Part shown: positions 52,150-63,940 of the stretch, piece after piece
How positions within the stretch are numbered: the first letter of the stretch is position 1
Layout of the letters: each line of letters starts with the position of its first letter
Assembly: GCA_037043235.1 (NCBI GenBank)
Contig: JAWRVZ010000468.1
Location: 2,501 to 66,500, forward strand
Length of the DNA stretch: 64,000 nucleotides
Direction of reading: 5' to 3'
Origin: Rhodeus uyekii
Lineage: Eukaryota > Chordata > Actinopteri > Cypriniformes > Acheilognathidae
Position numbers and translations under genes: made by a program
Notes under the pieces: model-generated
The model's database searches: none
The model's input: the letters and a program-made list of their open reading frames with translations, nothing else
Told to the model about the DNA's origin: nothing

Positions 52150-54830
52150 GCTGCGTCAAAACCATAGGGAAACGCTTTAGCGTGACTGTCTCGTAAGGCA
52201 CAGTCAAATTGATTGCATCAAAGCACGTTGAGGGATGATGACGTCATGAACCAGGAGGATAAACCAGCGACTGTTTAGACAGTGGACACTGCTCCGAGAC
52301 AGTTCCTCGGAGGGGGCGACTCCTCCAGAGCAACCCGATTCACGGGTGGCAGCTGAGGAAAACCGGCGTCAAGACCTCTTCCCCTTAGCCGCGGTCTTGG
52401 CTCTTGCCCTTGTCTTTAAGGATGGTCCTCAGATCCAACCCTGTGCCAGAGGACTGAGCCTGAGAATGTTGTTATGTTCTGAGACAAGATCATTTAAAGG
52501 GCTGGATGTCATTTTTAACTAACTTCATATATCAGACAACATACCCAGCTTGGGTAAATATGTGTTTCTCTCATTAGGGGGTAATGAAGGGGAACAGTAG
52601 CAATATTAAGCAACTTGTACTTGAACACATACAGTACACTAGCTCATTTAATGTGCCTAACTTTACTTTTTTTGTACTTCCTCTAGCCTTTCCAGTGTCA
52701 GCTGAGGACTCGATTAATTGTTTGTGTCAATTCTGACCAGTGAACCATAATGTTCTGTACTGTGTGTTTGCTCTAAATCACAGCCGGAATGTTTTTCTTT
52801 TTCTGTTTCTTTTTTTCTAATTAGTGTAATTCATTTTCTTGTCACTCTCAAACCCCTTTCCACGTCTACCTAAACCTTTGTTGAACCATGGTTGTTTCAG
52901 AAGCCATTTCAAAATTCTATCTCTGAAATGAAGGCCCTGATATCATGCCAAATCCAACCTCAAATTGATTCCACTGGCTGAAATAACTTATTTTCTTTCT
53001 TTTTTTGAGAATTGGGTTTGAATTTGGGCCTGAAATCAAACATAGTCAGAACAAACATTCCAGTGCTTTGGCTATATACTCTACCATTTGTGTTTAGCAA
53101 AACTGAATTTTCAGGATTATGGACTGAAATTTTTCTTTTACCAATGTAAAAGTCTTTACTATTACTTTTGATCAATTTAATAAATTTTGCTGAATAGTAT
53201 TAATTTCTTTAATCAAACAGTGGTCTCTTACTGATCTTAAACATTTAGACTAGTAACATTTGATCAACACACAACAGTGACGTCATGAACCAGGGTATAA
53301 AAAGGTGCCGGATACCGGAAGAGGCAGCTTGATTAGGTGTCTGAAGAAAGACCGAAGATGCAAGAAGCTGAGGCTGATGACACAGCATCTCATTCCCCCT
53401 TGGGGAACTAAAGTTACATGTAACCTGAGACATTCCCTTTCATGGGAACTCGAGCTGCGTCGAAACGCTAGGGGAACGATATACCAACCATGATGCTGGC
53501 TATGGCAGCCACGTAAACCTTCAGGGTGGACAGGGACAACCCTGCAGTGAATATTTCCTTTAGGAACTCCAGCACTTTGCCAATCTGAAAGGTTACTGGG
53601 TTAACCTGCTTTTCACTACACCAAGAAGTAAGGTGTGATAAGTGTGAGACGGACCCTGTCCCGGCAAACTCTCGCCAGAGCTCCCAACAGCAGACCAATC
53701 GGGGGAAATGTATACAGACGTAAACCTCGGCCACATCTGCACCATGGCATCCAGCCCCAGCGGGTGAGAGAACCACAGAGGGCAATGGGTTGAGTCTACA
53801 GTCGCGAACAGATCCACTTGTGCTCGGCCATATCTCACCCCAAATCTGCTCCACCACCTCGGTGTGGAGTTTCCATTCTCCAGGCCTCAGCCCCTACCTT
53901 GATAGGATGTCTGCTCCCACGTTCTGTGCCCCATGGATATGGACAGCCCGGAGAGAGAGCAGTCTCCCTTACGACCAGAGGAGGATCTGTCACACCATTT
54001 TATAAAGTGGTCGTTAACGCAGACCCCCCTGATGGTTTAAGTACATGAACACCGTGGTGCTGTCGGTGGAAACAACAACATGGTGGCCGCGTAGGTCTGG
54101 GAGGAACGCTTGTAGCGCTAAACTGACCACCAGCATCTCTAACAGGTTTATGTGCCAGGATTGCTTACATCCTCTTCACAGACCCTGTGAGGAGCGGTCC
54201 CTCAGGATTGCTCCCCAGCCCATAAGGGAAGCATCTGTAGACAGCATTACGTGGAGCTCCCAATGCTGGGCTTTGACACAGGAACCAGGGATTCTTCAAC
54301 TTGCCCAAGGCTCATAGGCATCGCCTACCTGACCTTGATAGTGCGGAAGGGGTTGCCCATCAGGGAAAATCCCCTGGTCCTGAGCCACCACTGCAAAGGT
54401 CTACAGCCCAAGCTGTAGCTGTCATGAGACCTAACACTCACTGGAAGTGTTTGACAGTGATTGACTGGCCTATTTTGATGGTCTTGATGGAAATGTTTGA
54501 TGCTCGTGCAGAAATCAATACCGAATCCCATACCACGCCCTGAAGGTAGTTCTCTGTAAAGGAGAAAGCACACTCTTCTTGGTGTTCAACCTCAACCTCA
54601 GCTCTTTCATGTGAGCAAGAACGACATCTCGATAACGAACTGCTTACTGTGGCAACTGGGCCAGAATGAGCCAGTCGTCGATGTAGTTGAGAACATGAAT
54701 GTCTCAGGAGCGCAGCGGGAAAAGCGATGTGTCCACTGCTTTGGTGAAAGTCTGGGGTGATAGAGCTAGGCCGAAAGGAAGTACACGGTATTGGTATGCC
54801 CCCCTCCCCCCATAAATTTACCTGTAGTTG
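52150..54830 (-). pseudogene. Degenerate DIRS-type retrotransposon
   Basis: On the reverse strand the pieces come in DIRS order. Reverse transcriptase at about 54800-54660 (YRVLPFGLALSP, then the active-site NYIDDWLILAQ) carries one in-frame TGA. RNase H is at about 54100-54010 (HHVVVSTDSTTVF, YLNHQGG). Part of a tyrosine recombinase is at about 53590-53490 (LEFLKEIFTAGLSLSTLKVY). Terminal-repeat-like blocks sharing GACGTCATGAACCAGG occur at about 52237 and 53280, with AACTCGAGCTGCGTCGAAAC at 53447. Stops and frameshifts make it inactive. Between 52460 and 53230 only AT-rich sequence is seen. Confidence 0.68.
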
Positions 54831-56029
54831 CCGTAGAAAAAAAACGTAGCTGCAGTTAATTGCTACACTTAAAGTATACTTTCATACATTAAAAAGTGGG
54901 CCAATTTATCCCAAGAAGTATTGAAACCATATACTTACAAGTACTCTTTTAATACATTGATATTAGTATGCTTACTACATAAAGTATGCTTAAATATGCT
55001 TGAACTTTACTTCAGGATACTTAATACAATGACTTGAAGTATACTTATTTTTTATACGGACAGGATTTGGCCCATCATATATTGTACTGCCATGTATAGG
55101 GTTAAGGCTTTACACCCTGACAAAGTTAGGGTTTCATACAGCTGTACTGTACAGAAACCATATTGCTCCTTTGAATAAAGTTTTAGCAGTTGGTTTTGAC
55201 ATCTCAACTCTTGTCCTTAAAGAGAAATATGTCTTCAGAGGTTTATCTAAAGGTGATTTAGTGTTTTCCACTTGTTATCTTTACTTTTTTTAACTGAGAT
55301 TTACTGTCTCTCAAACAAACAATGAAGCGAGATGGAGTAATCTTCTAACAATTCCTCTGCCTTTCCAGTGGAGGTCTGCTGTGTGAATACTTGAGTCTGT
55401 TCCTTGTCATCCCTATGTATTCCTATGTCATGTAGTTGTCTGTTACAGGGAGTGGCAAAGCAACCATTTAGGCATGTGGGTATGTATGTGCATATACTGG
55501 AAACCAATAATACCTTGCTCTCTCCCCTAAATAATTTGCATGGGGTGTTTGTTCATGTTTGAATCCATTGCAACTATGTGTGTGTGTCCATATGTATCCT
55601 TCCGACCACACTTCTTGAGAGAATTACTTTTCCATACAGCAGTGCCAGACACTGATGTCAGTCTAAGAGTGTGTGCGAGACAGCAGAGAGCCACTCACAC
55701 ATGCGCTCAGGACTGACATGGTGTTACTCATGCCAAACAATGGAGTCCTCAGAGAAAAGCTCTGCATTACATAACCTATTTGAAACTAGAGCAGAAAGGA
55801 GCTGCTGAAGTCGCTTATACAACCTAGGTGAATCTTATAAAAAAAATCATCCTGTAGCTCAGTTCGGGTCAAAGTGCTACTTAACATCTGCACAAACAGA
55901 TGCACACATTGACAGCTTGTTTTTCCTCTGTTCTTCAGGATTATATTAAGTTTTACTTCAATATAGTGTTCAGTCATAACATTGTACTTCAACAAGCAAA
56001 TCAAACCAATAATGAGGAAATAAGACAGG

Positions 56030-56727
56030 CGGGGTTACACAATAACCAGAGAGCACATGGCACAAGAAACACACATGACAAGCCATGTGCTTACACTGAA
56101 CATGACACACAGCAAATGAGAACTCATAAACTGTGTGTTCACCCACAACAAGATGACATGAAAGCACACAGTGAAACGCAAGCTGTGCAATGCACAACAT
56201 AAGATCAAACATGACATGAAAGCACACAGTAGATGTAAACATGAACCGTGTGCTACACAACAACTGACGTGGACAAGAGAGCGTACACTCGTGCGCTCAG
56301 AACAGTAGAGAAACACACAGAATGTCCAAATCCTGAATTTAACTAGGGACGAGAAACTCAGGCAGGTCAGGACTCCTGGCTGAGGGCCAGAGTGGAGCCG
56401 GGGGAATGCACCAGGATAGCTCCGGCAAGTCTGGTGTCCCGGCTGAGGGCCAGGGCGGTGCAAGAGGGATGAACAAGGTGGGCACCAGCAGAGTGAGGAA
56501 CTTGGGGAGTTCTTCTTCCTCCTCCACTTTCGAGGGCGAGGTGGCGGCACAGAGTCTAGACTGAATGCTGGGATCCAAACATCCCACCCCGCACACGACA
56601 CATAACAGACAGGAGAGCACATGACTTGAGCAGACTCAAAGCCACGTGCTCACAGGAAGACACAACAATACGGTATGTCTGTCACAAAACCACGAGTAGA
56701 CCAGACCGAAGATACAGAACCCTGACA
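56030..56727 (-). mobile_element. LTR-like unit (TGTCAGGGTTCTG type), reverse copy
   Basis: The reverse strand starts TGTCAGGGTTCTGTATCTTC at 56727 and later carries GTTGTTGTGTAGCACACGGTT (about 56243-56266), shared with the forward copy at 58144-58480. It also has a GC-rich Pro/Ser-coding middle repeat (GCTGAGGGCCAG twice, 56380 and 56440). The 195-residue frame in it matches nothing I recognise. Bases 54831-56030 hold AT-rich DNA with AGTATACTT repeats and no gene. Confidence 0.5.
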
Positions 56728-56871
56728 AATAGAGGGATGGTGGTGGCAAGATAAAGTGAAATGAAGTAATGCGAAGTGTTTTATTATATGTAGGTGAAAA
56801 TACATGTACCAAAAGTATTACTAATGGCAATAATAATTATGATAAAGATAGGTAAATAAAATAAACAAATA

Positions 56872-57530
56872 CAGTGGAACCCACTTATCTCAAGCTCAGT
56901 TAACTCGCCAACCTTGTTATGTCGAAGTTTTTGAAGTGGAACCGCCAAACTTCCTATTTTTCTTATCGGTAATGTCGATTCTTTTATGTCACCGAACCCT
57001 GATATATCGAGCACAAAAGAGGACAAAGTCGCCACTTAACATCAGTAATCTCGATCCCCCAGCCTAATGATAGTACCGAGTTCACTGCGCAAGCGTTGAG
57101 TGCGTTGAGAAGCGTTAAAATTCCCAGATTACATTGACATTGACAAAGACGTTGTTACTGATAGAAGCTTACAAGCATTTGTTTTCAAGCAGACTGTTAA
57201 AGGCATAAAGAAACAAAGCATTTTAGACTTTGCATGCTCTGCTCGCCGTTCATGCACACTCACACCAGAACAGCGCGCACACAACAATATAAGCCGTCTT
57301 ACAGGTATATTCTCAACATAAACATAAAGTAGCTGTTACAATCTCTGCTGTTAGTTGGTGCACATATGCCTTTTGTTGTTTTCAAACATATACAGTGTAT
57401 GTACATTTTTGTCGCATGCCAATCGCTTCATGAAATAAATCGCCATATTGGCTTTTGTTTTTTTCGATCCTCGGTTATCTCTACGCTTTTTTGCAACCCC
57501 TGAGGCCATCAACATAACCGGGTTCCACTG
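56872..57530. mobile_element. pogo-like MITE with TA duplication
   Basis: The ends CAGTGGAACCCACTTATCTC and (reverse complement) CAGTGGAACCCGGTTATGTT are flanked by TA at 56870-56871 and 57531-57532. At 659 bp it has no recognisable transposase. Confidence 0.8.
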
Positions 57531-57842
57531 TATTTATAAACCAAAGCAATATAAACTAAATAACTAAACCCAAGTAAAAAGGTACATAAGTGAAGCCAAA
57601 GAAAAGAAAAAAACATAACCTTTAACCTATACATTTAACTTTTGGGCAGAGAATACACACCATCACAAATCAGAAAGAAAACAAGAATGGAAAAATAGAA
57701 AAACAAGATGGCAAAGAGATGACAAAATAAAAGTGACAGGGTCAAAACAGTCACAGAACAAAACTGCAAAAGAGCAGTCGTAAGTTCACTCTCTTGGCGT
57801 CCTTTTAAAAGCTGGAGGGAATTGACTTGATTGGTGTCAAGG

Positions 57843-57847
<5 letters not shown>

Positions 57848-57880
<33 letters not shown>
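57848..57880. repeat. (GA)n microsatellite
   Basis: About 16 GA units between the two LTR-like units. Confidence 0.85.
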
Positions 57881-57883
<3 letters not shown>

Positions 57884-58143
57884 CACACAGGCACCTAGAG
57901 GGACATAAAACAATAATAACATATCGTTTACAATGACGTTTACATTTGTTAAAGTTATAAATTTAAAGCTACCTTACTGGTACCATTTTTTATTTTATTT
58001 AATCTCGCTGAACTGGTTTTAAAGACAAACAGTTCAATGTGTTGACATTCTTATCTAGGAAAGTATGCTGGAGGGCTTGTGGTTTGGAAATAGCCTGATA
58101 GTTTTTGAAATTAATGAAGACAGAAGGCTGAATAAATACGGTT

Positions 58144-58480
58144 TGACAGGGTTCTGTCACTTCAGTCTAGTTTACTCTTGGTTCCTGGCACTGCCATATT
58201 GCCTTCTCTTTGTTTGGGGGGTGTGGTATTTGGATCTTGACACTTCGGTCAAGTTCAGTTTCAGCTTTGTGTCAGAATCCGGACATTCATGCTCCGTGTG
58301 TTTGTCTTCTGTTGTGATTACACAAAAACAAAAGAGGTTACTATTTATTCGCTCGATTTTATGCGCTCTCTTGTCCACCTTAGTTGTTGTGTAGCACGCG
58401 GTTCATGTTTATATTGGCCATGTGCTTTCATGATATGTTTTGTTTCTAAATTATATTACCTGTGATAGATTCTTAAAGGT
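58144..58480 (+). mobile_element. LTR-like unit (TGACAGGGTTCTG type), forward copy
   Basis: It starts TGACAGGGTTCTGTCACTTC followed by AGTCTAGTTTACTC, and holds GTTGTTGTGTAGCACGCGGTT and GTGCTTTCATGATATG, matching the reverse copy at 56030-56727. The middle differs, so these are members of one family and not one duplication. Confidence 0.5.
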
Positions 58481-58764
58481 ATACTACAGTATAGTTCATA
58501 AAAAAATGTTCTACCCTGAAGTTCCAAACCTACAAGTATTTATTTCTTCTGCTGCACAGAAAATAATATACTTTGAAGAGTGTCAATAACCAAACATTTG
58601 ATTACAGAAGCCCGTTTCTGCCAGTTGGGTAAAAGTGATAATAATGAGAAACTTTCTCGTAATAAGAGTGGTCACCCAGCCATTATTCATGCAGTACCTC
58701 TGTTATTTGACACAAGATTATTTACACCTTGTAGGCGCACAAGAAAAACATGTCTTCATGACTT

Positions 58765-59085
58765 CAATTATCCATAACTGTTCAGGCTTGGTACACAGTG
58801 CTTGAAATTCACACAATAAAAAAACAAACAAGTCAGAATCAGAAGAAAAACAAAAGGCATTCTCTCCCGCTGCGCTGTGCAGTTCGTCCCTATAAGAAGC
58901 GTGATGAGAAAAAGAAGTGAGAAGAGCCCGCCCTCATGGCAGCACAGCCATTCACGTCTTCTCGCATGATTGACAGGTCAGACAGCCTATCAGCGCCAGT
59001 TTTCAGAGTGATTGTGAAAGCGCTGCTTCACAAAGACAGTGATATTGAGATAACAAAGACAACAACCCTCGCAAGAACGAAAAAT
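58765..59085. mobile_element. Fragment of the inner-nest MITE family
   Basis: ATAACTGTTCAGGCTTGGTA, GATTGACAGGTCAGACAGCC and ACAACAACCCTCGCAAGAA match the interior of 46813-47398. Neither terminus is kept. Confidence 0.6.
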
Positions 59086-59309
59086 TAACATTTATTGATG
59101 TACATGATGTGAGTTATTAAATGAGAATGTACATGCTCGTGTTTTTGGTGTCTTTTTACACAACAGTGTTGCCGCGATTTGTTTGATGAAGTGATCGGCA
59201 TTCATCTAAAAAAATGTACATATACACAGTACAGTGTATGTTTGCTGACAACAAAAGGCATATGTAAAACCACCACAATAAAAAACACCTTCGACTCTTG
59301 ATACAAACC

Positions 59310-59315
59310 TTTATT
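59310..59315 (-). terminator. Candidate polyadenylation signal of the NXPE-like gene
   Basis: The reverse-strand AATAAA lies about 465 bases after the stop codon. Candidate by position only. Confidence 0.4.
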
Positions 59316-59778
59316 TATATTCTCTACCAATGCAAACACAAAGATTGCTCACAAAATCACAAAAAAATGTTTTGTGGTTTTAAAGTGCATTTACTGTGCA
59401 GACTGTGCAGAAAAAATAGGTGCAACAATCACTTTATTTATAAAATCATTTTATTCCAATAATGTATCTAATACAATTACTTGTAACCCTTTTCCCTTGT
59501 TACATTGCATGCAGTTCTTAGTAATTACTATAAATTGTGCATAATTACATACAACTAACCCTCATCCAAACCCTAACCCCAAAGTAAGTAATTGTAGTTA
59601 ATTATTATTACTACAAACTTAAATGTATAATTCCAAAGTACACTTTAGAAATTTTGTTTTTAATTCTAGACTGTACATTACACGTTAGTTTGTATTTACA
59701 TCGTCTCACTGTATGTACATTGTAGATGATAATTGCAAAGCAAGATAAATATTATTCTTTGAGGTTGTGTCTGATGAA

Positions 59779-61099
59779 TCAGACAGGACAAACATATGAG
59801 AGCAACATGTTAATTTCATTAGCAATAACAACATATCCCGGATGAACATCATCACGTAGATAGTGACAGGACGTCATTTGCCACACATCGAAGTAGATCA
59901 CTCCATCAATATCTCTGAACATCTCCTGCATCACCGCGTTCATCTGCACTGTATACCAATCACTTTGAAAAATATCCTGTAACAACACAGGTCAGAATCA
60001 CAATCATCAAAAATTGTTTTTCTGGGTTACACTTTCTTTTAAGGCATCTATGCCACAGTTTAATAAAAAAATTGAGTAATAACAATTAACTACATGTACT
60101 TACTATTGGTTTAGAATTAGTTGCATGCAATTATGCACATTTATATATGGATAATCTTTCATTAAAGATTAATGAATGTAAGATTACATTCTCATTATCT
60201 ATCTGTCTCATTAATTTATTAGACAATGAACAACACAACACAAACTCTATAAACGATAAACGAGGGCTTAAATACACAGAGGAAGATCATCAACAAAACA
60301 CAGAACAGGGAAGGACTAGTGAGAAACTACAGCAACTAATAATGAACTAGAACAATCCAAGACATTGAAACTAAATATGACTGTGACAAATAACATTTTT
60401 TTAGAGCTTACTGTACTTCACTTTTTACGGCAGCGCACTTGGCGTAAATGTATTAACACTCAAATGTAAAAGCTTTATGTGGCATTTAATGATGCATTAA
60501 GAGTCTTGCTTAAGCTCCCAAAGTGGATAAGTGCATCTTTACATCCTGTGTTAAAGAATCTGATGCATAACTTCATATGTTGATTAATTGATTAAAAAAA
60601 TACAGTTATAATGACCATAAATTACTGAAATTTGTTACTCCAGTTTTAAAAACACTGGAATGAAAGTTTAAATAAATGGTTGCATGTTTTTTTCTTTTTC
60701 CTTTTTTCTTGTTGAACGTAAAATATGATCTCAAGAAAAGTAAATTAAGCAAGTGTACCTTTAGTCCTGCAGTGTTTCCATTCTTGATGACGACGATGGT
60801 CCCTGGTGCATGACTCAGCAATGCAACAACAGACTGACGGATTTTGGCCACTTTATGGATGTAAAATGTTATTGGGTGATAAGCTAAGTGGGCAAATATT
60901 GTAAACACAACAACTACATGAGGACCACCAGCTATTTCATCAATGTCATTGGCAATGTAATGCAAGTCCCTAATGAGCATTTTAGGAAATCGCAAAGGAA
61001 CACCGTGTGGCCTCCAGTGAACAATGATATTATTTTTCAACTCTACAGCCATATGGGGTCCACATTGATGAGAAGTGTGGAGGTTCATTCTTTTCATAC
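59779..61099 (-). CDS. NXPE family member, C-terminal two exons (partial)
   Basis: Exons on the complement: 61099-60759 and 59976-59779 (stop TGA at 59781-59779), joined in phase 0 across an intron with gtacac donor and ttacag acceptor. The 178 complete codons cover the C-terminal NXPE domain. The first exon shows MNLHTSHQCGPHMAV, VHWRPHGVPLR, DLHYIANDIDEIAGG and VVVIKNGNTAGLK (TIVVIKNGNT). The last exon shows FQSDWYTVQMNAVMQEMF, YFDVWQMTSCHYL and DDVHPG, ending LLSYVCPV. The arrangement is that of neurexophilin and PC-esterase domain proteins (NXPE3-like). The DxxH near the end recalls the SGNH/PC-esterase catalytic pair. The substrate is unknown. The 61099 exon begins in mid-codon (phase needs one base from upstream), so earlier exons must lie to the right; none was recognised to 64000. 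The specific paralogue cannot be named. Confidence 0.82.
60190..60388 (-). mobile_element. LTR-like fragment in the NXPE intron
   Basis: The reverse strand reads TGTCACAGTCATATTTAGTT, then a TATA-like GTGTATTTAAGCCC and a downstream AATAAA (TCTAATAAATTAATG). This is the same order as at 35073-35442 and 62987-63358. Confidence 0.5.
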
Positions 61100-61224
61100 C
61101 TAAACAAGATAAGGGAAACTAATATTATAATTACAGCTTTATTAATTTTTCAAATAGCTTTAATAAGTAGCTTTTATTGTACACAGAGGCCACCTAAAGT
61201 ATATGGGCACTTGAAGGGTTAATT

Positions 61225-61560
61225 CACCCATAGCTTAAAATTATGTCATCATTTATATGAATACCAATTCATATAATTTGAGCGATTTACTTATTTATTT
61301 TCTGAAGACATACAATTGCTTTATATGACAAACATATTGAATTTAGGCATCTATAGACATATAAACACTGATCATCAAACATAAACAGAAGTTCAACCGT
61401 ATGTGATTGATATGCAAGAACAAACCTTGCATATTGCTTCTTCTGGAAGCTCAAATATGCGGTGTAACACACCTCATTGGCTCTTTTACACCAAGCAACA
61501 TTCTTGAGCTTCTGTTTACCATAACTTGAATGTTTATAAGTGAATAAAAGCTCAAATTCA
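61225..61560. mobile_element. TTAAAGG-type MITE, degenerate copy
   Basis: GGTTAATTCACCCATAGCTT, GCTTTATATGACAAACATAT and CGGTGTAACACACCTCATTG mark internal blocks of the family. The inverted GAGCTTCTGTTTACC near 61508 suggests a fold-back arrangement. The right end is not found. Confidence 0.5.
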
Positions 61561-62059
61561 ATCTGCTCCCATTCAATCAGTCAAGTTTGACATTATGTTG
61601 ATAGTGATATCTTGGAGACCCACTTTTTGAGCACCAGTCAAAAAAAAATGTATTGGACAAAAAAGTAAACAAAGGCCAATAAATATGGCTGAGTCACTTC
61701 TATCTAGACATACTGATATAAATAAGGACACCTAGCATTCACTCATTCATATTGTTGCTTTGGAGTTGAGTGGTTGCACACCATATATCACTGTCTTCCA
61801 ATTGTCACAAAAAACATTGTTCCTGTTTAAAAGAACATTCTTCCTGATCTAAAAAAGCTTGCCTACAAGAACCTCTTTTGCCAGTGAAAGGGCACATTCA
61901 GCAGTGTGGAACTTCCCATTTCAGCTATGTTTTTTCATGCTAAATCTGATTGAGTTGACAGCCATACTTTCCCGAGCCGCTGAGTATATTGAACTCGTTC
62001 CGAGAAATTCTGTGAGATTACGATTGCCTCTTCGGAGATACCGTCAATGACGTTGCCCA

Positions 62060-62690
62060 ACAGTTCTTTGCAGTCCAGAAGATGACTGAGGCAAGTAAAC
62101 AAATATCCTGTCCCAGCAGGACACCTCTACCACCTGGCTGCTGTGGGGACTGTGCTACCCCCCAGTCTTCCCCCGGTCTCAGGATGAGGCACAAAGGACT
62201 TAAGTGACCTACCACTGGAGGTCGTAGACTCTATCACTCATGGTAGAGCCCCCTACCAGGTGTGTTTTTGCTGTGAATTGGAGTCTTGTTCACTGAGTGG
62301 TGTTCTTTTCGGTAGGATGACCCCTGAAAATTCCCCATGAGCTCTGTGCTTCCCTTCCTGCAAGAGAGGGGTAGAGTGGAGGCTGTCCCCTTCCAACTTA
62401 AAAGTCTAAGTTGCCACCATTGCAGAACACAGCACAACAGTATCATTGCAGGATACTACATAATACTGTTGATGACAGATCACCGGGAAAGCAAGACCAG
62501 AGCATTAGGTTCCTGAGAGGAGCCAGGAGGTTAGATACTCCCAGACCGGGACTAATTGATTCTTGGGACCTCTCTGTGGTCCTTTCTGGTCTACAGAGAG
62601 CTCTTATTGAGTCACTTGAGTTAGTCAAGCTTAAGATCCTGGCTATGTGTCTCGCTTGGAGCACCATTAACCTCTAGTGGGGGGATACGA
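62060..62690 (+). pseudogene. DIRS-like recombinase fragment
   Basis: One forward frame (62411-62677) reads RSPGKQDQSIRFLRGARRLD, then PRPGLIDSWDLSVVLSGLQ and LELVKLKILA. This is the spacing I recall for the recombinase region of fish DIRS elements (RFLRGARRL, WDLxxVL). Frames around it are broken and no RT was found. It is on the opposite strand to the DIRS remains at 52-55 kb. Bases 61561-62060 and 62690-62986 show no identifiable feature. Confidence 0.5.
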
Positions 62691-62986
62691 GTGCCTACCT
62701 GAATTTCAAGTGAGTTCCCATCTGGGGATCCCGGAGTCTAGTTCCTCCAGCATCCTTTGACATTCAGACATGGCTACAGATATTTCAAATGTAGTTCTGC
62801 CCCACAGGCCAGTTCATATGTGTTACATCATACGTCACCTCCCATCGACATTTACCAGGGTGTGGCCTCCATGGCATCCCTCTCCATTGGACTAGGCACG
62901 CTTCCCCAGCATTGACAACACTGGTCATGGCTGAAATATATGGCAATTGAGATCTGAAGCACTCTTCCTGTAAAACATCACATAAG

Positions 62987-63358
62987 TGTCATACAACGGA
63001 GGGTGTGCTGGCGTGTGATGCAGAGGAACGAGGAAACTCGGAAACTCGGATGCAAACAGAACTCAGGTTTATTAATAACCGGAGAAACTGAGGATACTCT
63101 AAATAGAAACATAAAACGCACTCGAGGGTGCGAACGCAAACCTCATAGAGTAAACTGGGGAACACAGGAAACATCCACACACGACATGACAACCGAGGAA
63201 CTTTGACGAACACCGACAAACACAAAGGGACACAGGAGGGTATTTATGGAGACGAGGAAACTACACACAGCTGACGGGACTTGGGCAGTGATTAACGAGA
63301 CAGGTGTGGAACAATCTAGAAGGACCCGGAAGGTGAGAGACGAGACAAGACTGTGACA
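62987..63358 (-). mobile_element. Solo-LTR-like unit with 5-bp target duplication
   Basis: The unit runs TGTCATACAACGG...GACTGTGACA, flanked by ATAAG at 62982-62986 and 63359-63363. Reverse-strand features are in LTR order: start TGTCACAGTC, TATA-like CCATAAATACCC, and AATAAACC about 75 bases from the end. At 372 bp it has no coding capacity. Confidence 0.75.
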
Positions 63359-63689
63359 ATAAGAGGAATAGCAGCCATGAACATCTCCAGAGTAAAACCT
63401 GCCCCTTCCGTACCATCGGTGGAGCTTGTGGAAGTCTAGGGAAGGGTTAGTCTTACCCTGGCCACAGGTAAAAAATTAATAGGTGCTTGGGCCAAAAATA
63501 CACCTGTACATTTATACAATTCTCAATTGCAGGATTATATTTAGATCTGCTCATACTTTTCAGACATTTTACAGAATTATATAAATAGCTATAATTTAAA
63601 TTTTGGGTGATCATAGGTGATTGTTGCTCCCAAGAGAGACCCTAATGCATCTGTATCGATGTAACATGTCTGGTCCCTCCTTCAGGCAA

Positions 63690-63940
63690 CAAGGGTTATA
63701 TCAGTATCTTTTTATCTTCACATAAAAAGATTGTGTCTCTTCAGAAAATTTGAACTAAACTGCTTAATTCTCATTGATTAGTTTTACGATCTCTTTATGA
63801 ATGTTTTGAAGCATCAAAGTAGTAGTTGTGTGGGCTGTTAAATCATGTACAGAAATCTCTCAGATTTCATTAACAATATCTTAATTTGTGTTCAGAAGAT
63901 GAAAGAATGTCTTTTGAGTTAGGAACAACATGAGGTTGAG
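63690..63940. mobile_element. TTAAAGG-type MITE, partial copy at the window edge
   Basis: TCTTCAGAAAATTTGAACTA, GATTAGTTTTACGATCTCTT and TTAATTTGTGTTCAGAAGAT match the interior of the family copy at 12767-13127. Bases 63364-63690 and 63941-64000 show nothing further. Confidence 0.55.

Noticed and set aside
56035..56622. 195-residue reverse frame
   Set aside because: It lies within an LTR-like unit and matches no domain I recognise; Pro/Ser/Cys composition follows a short internal repeat.
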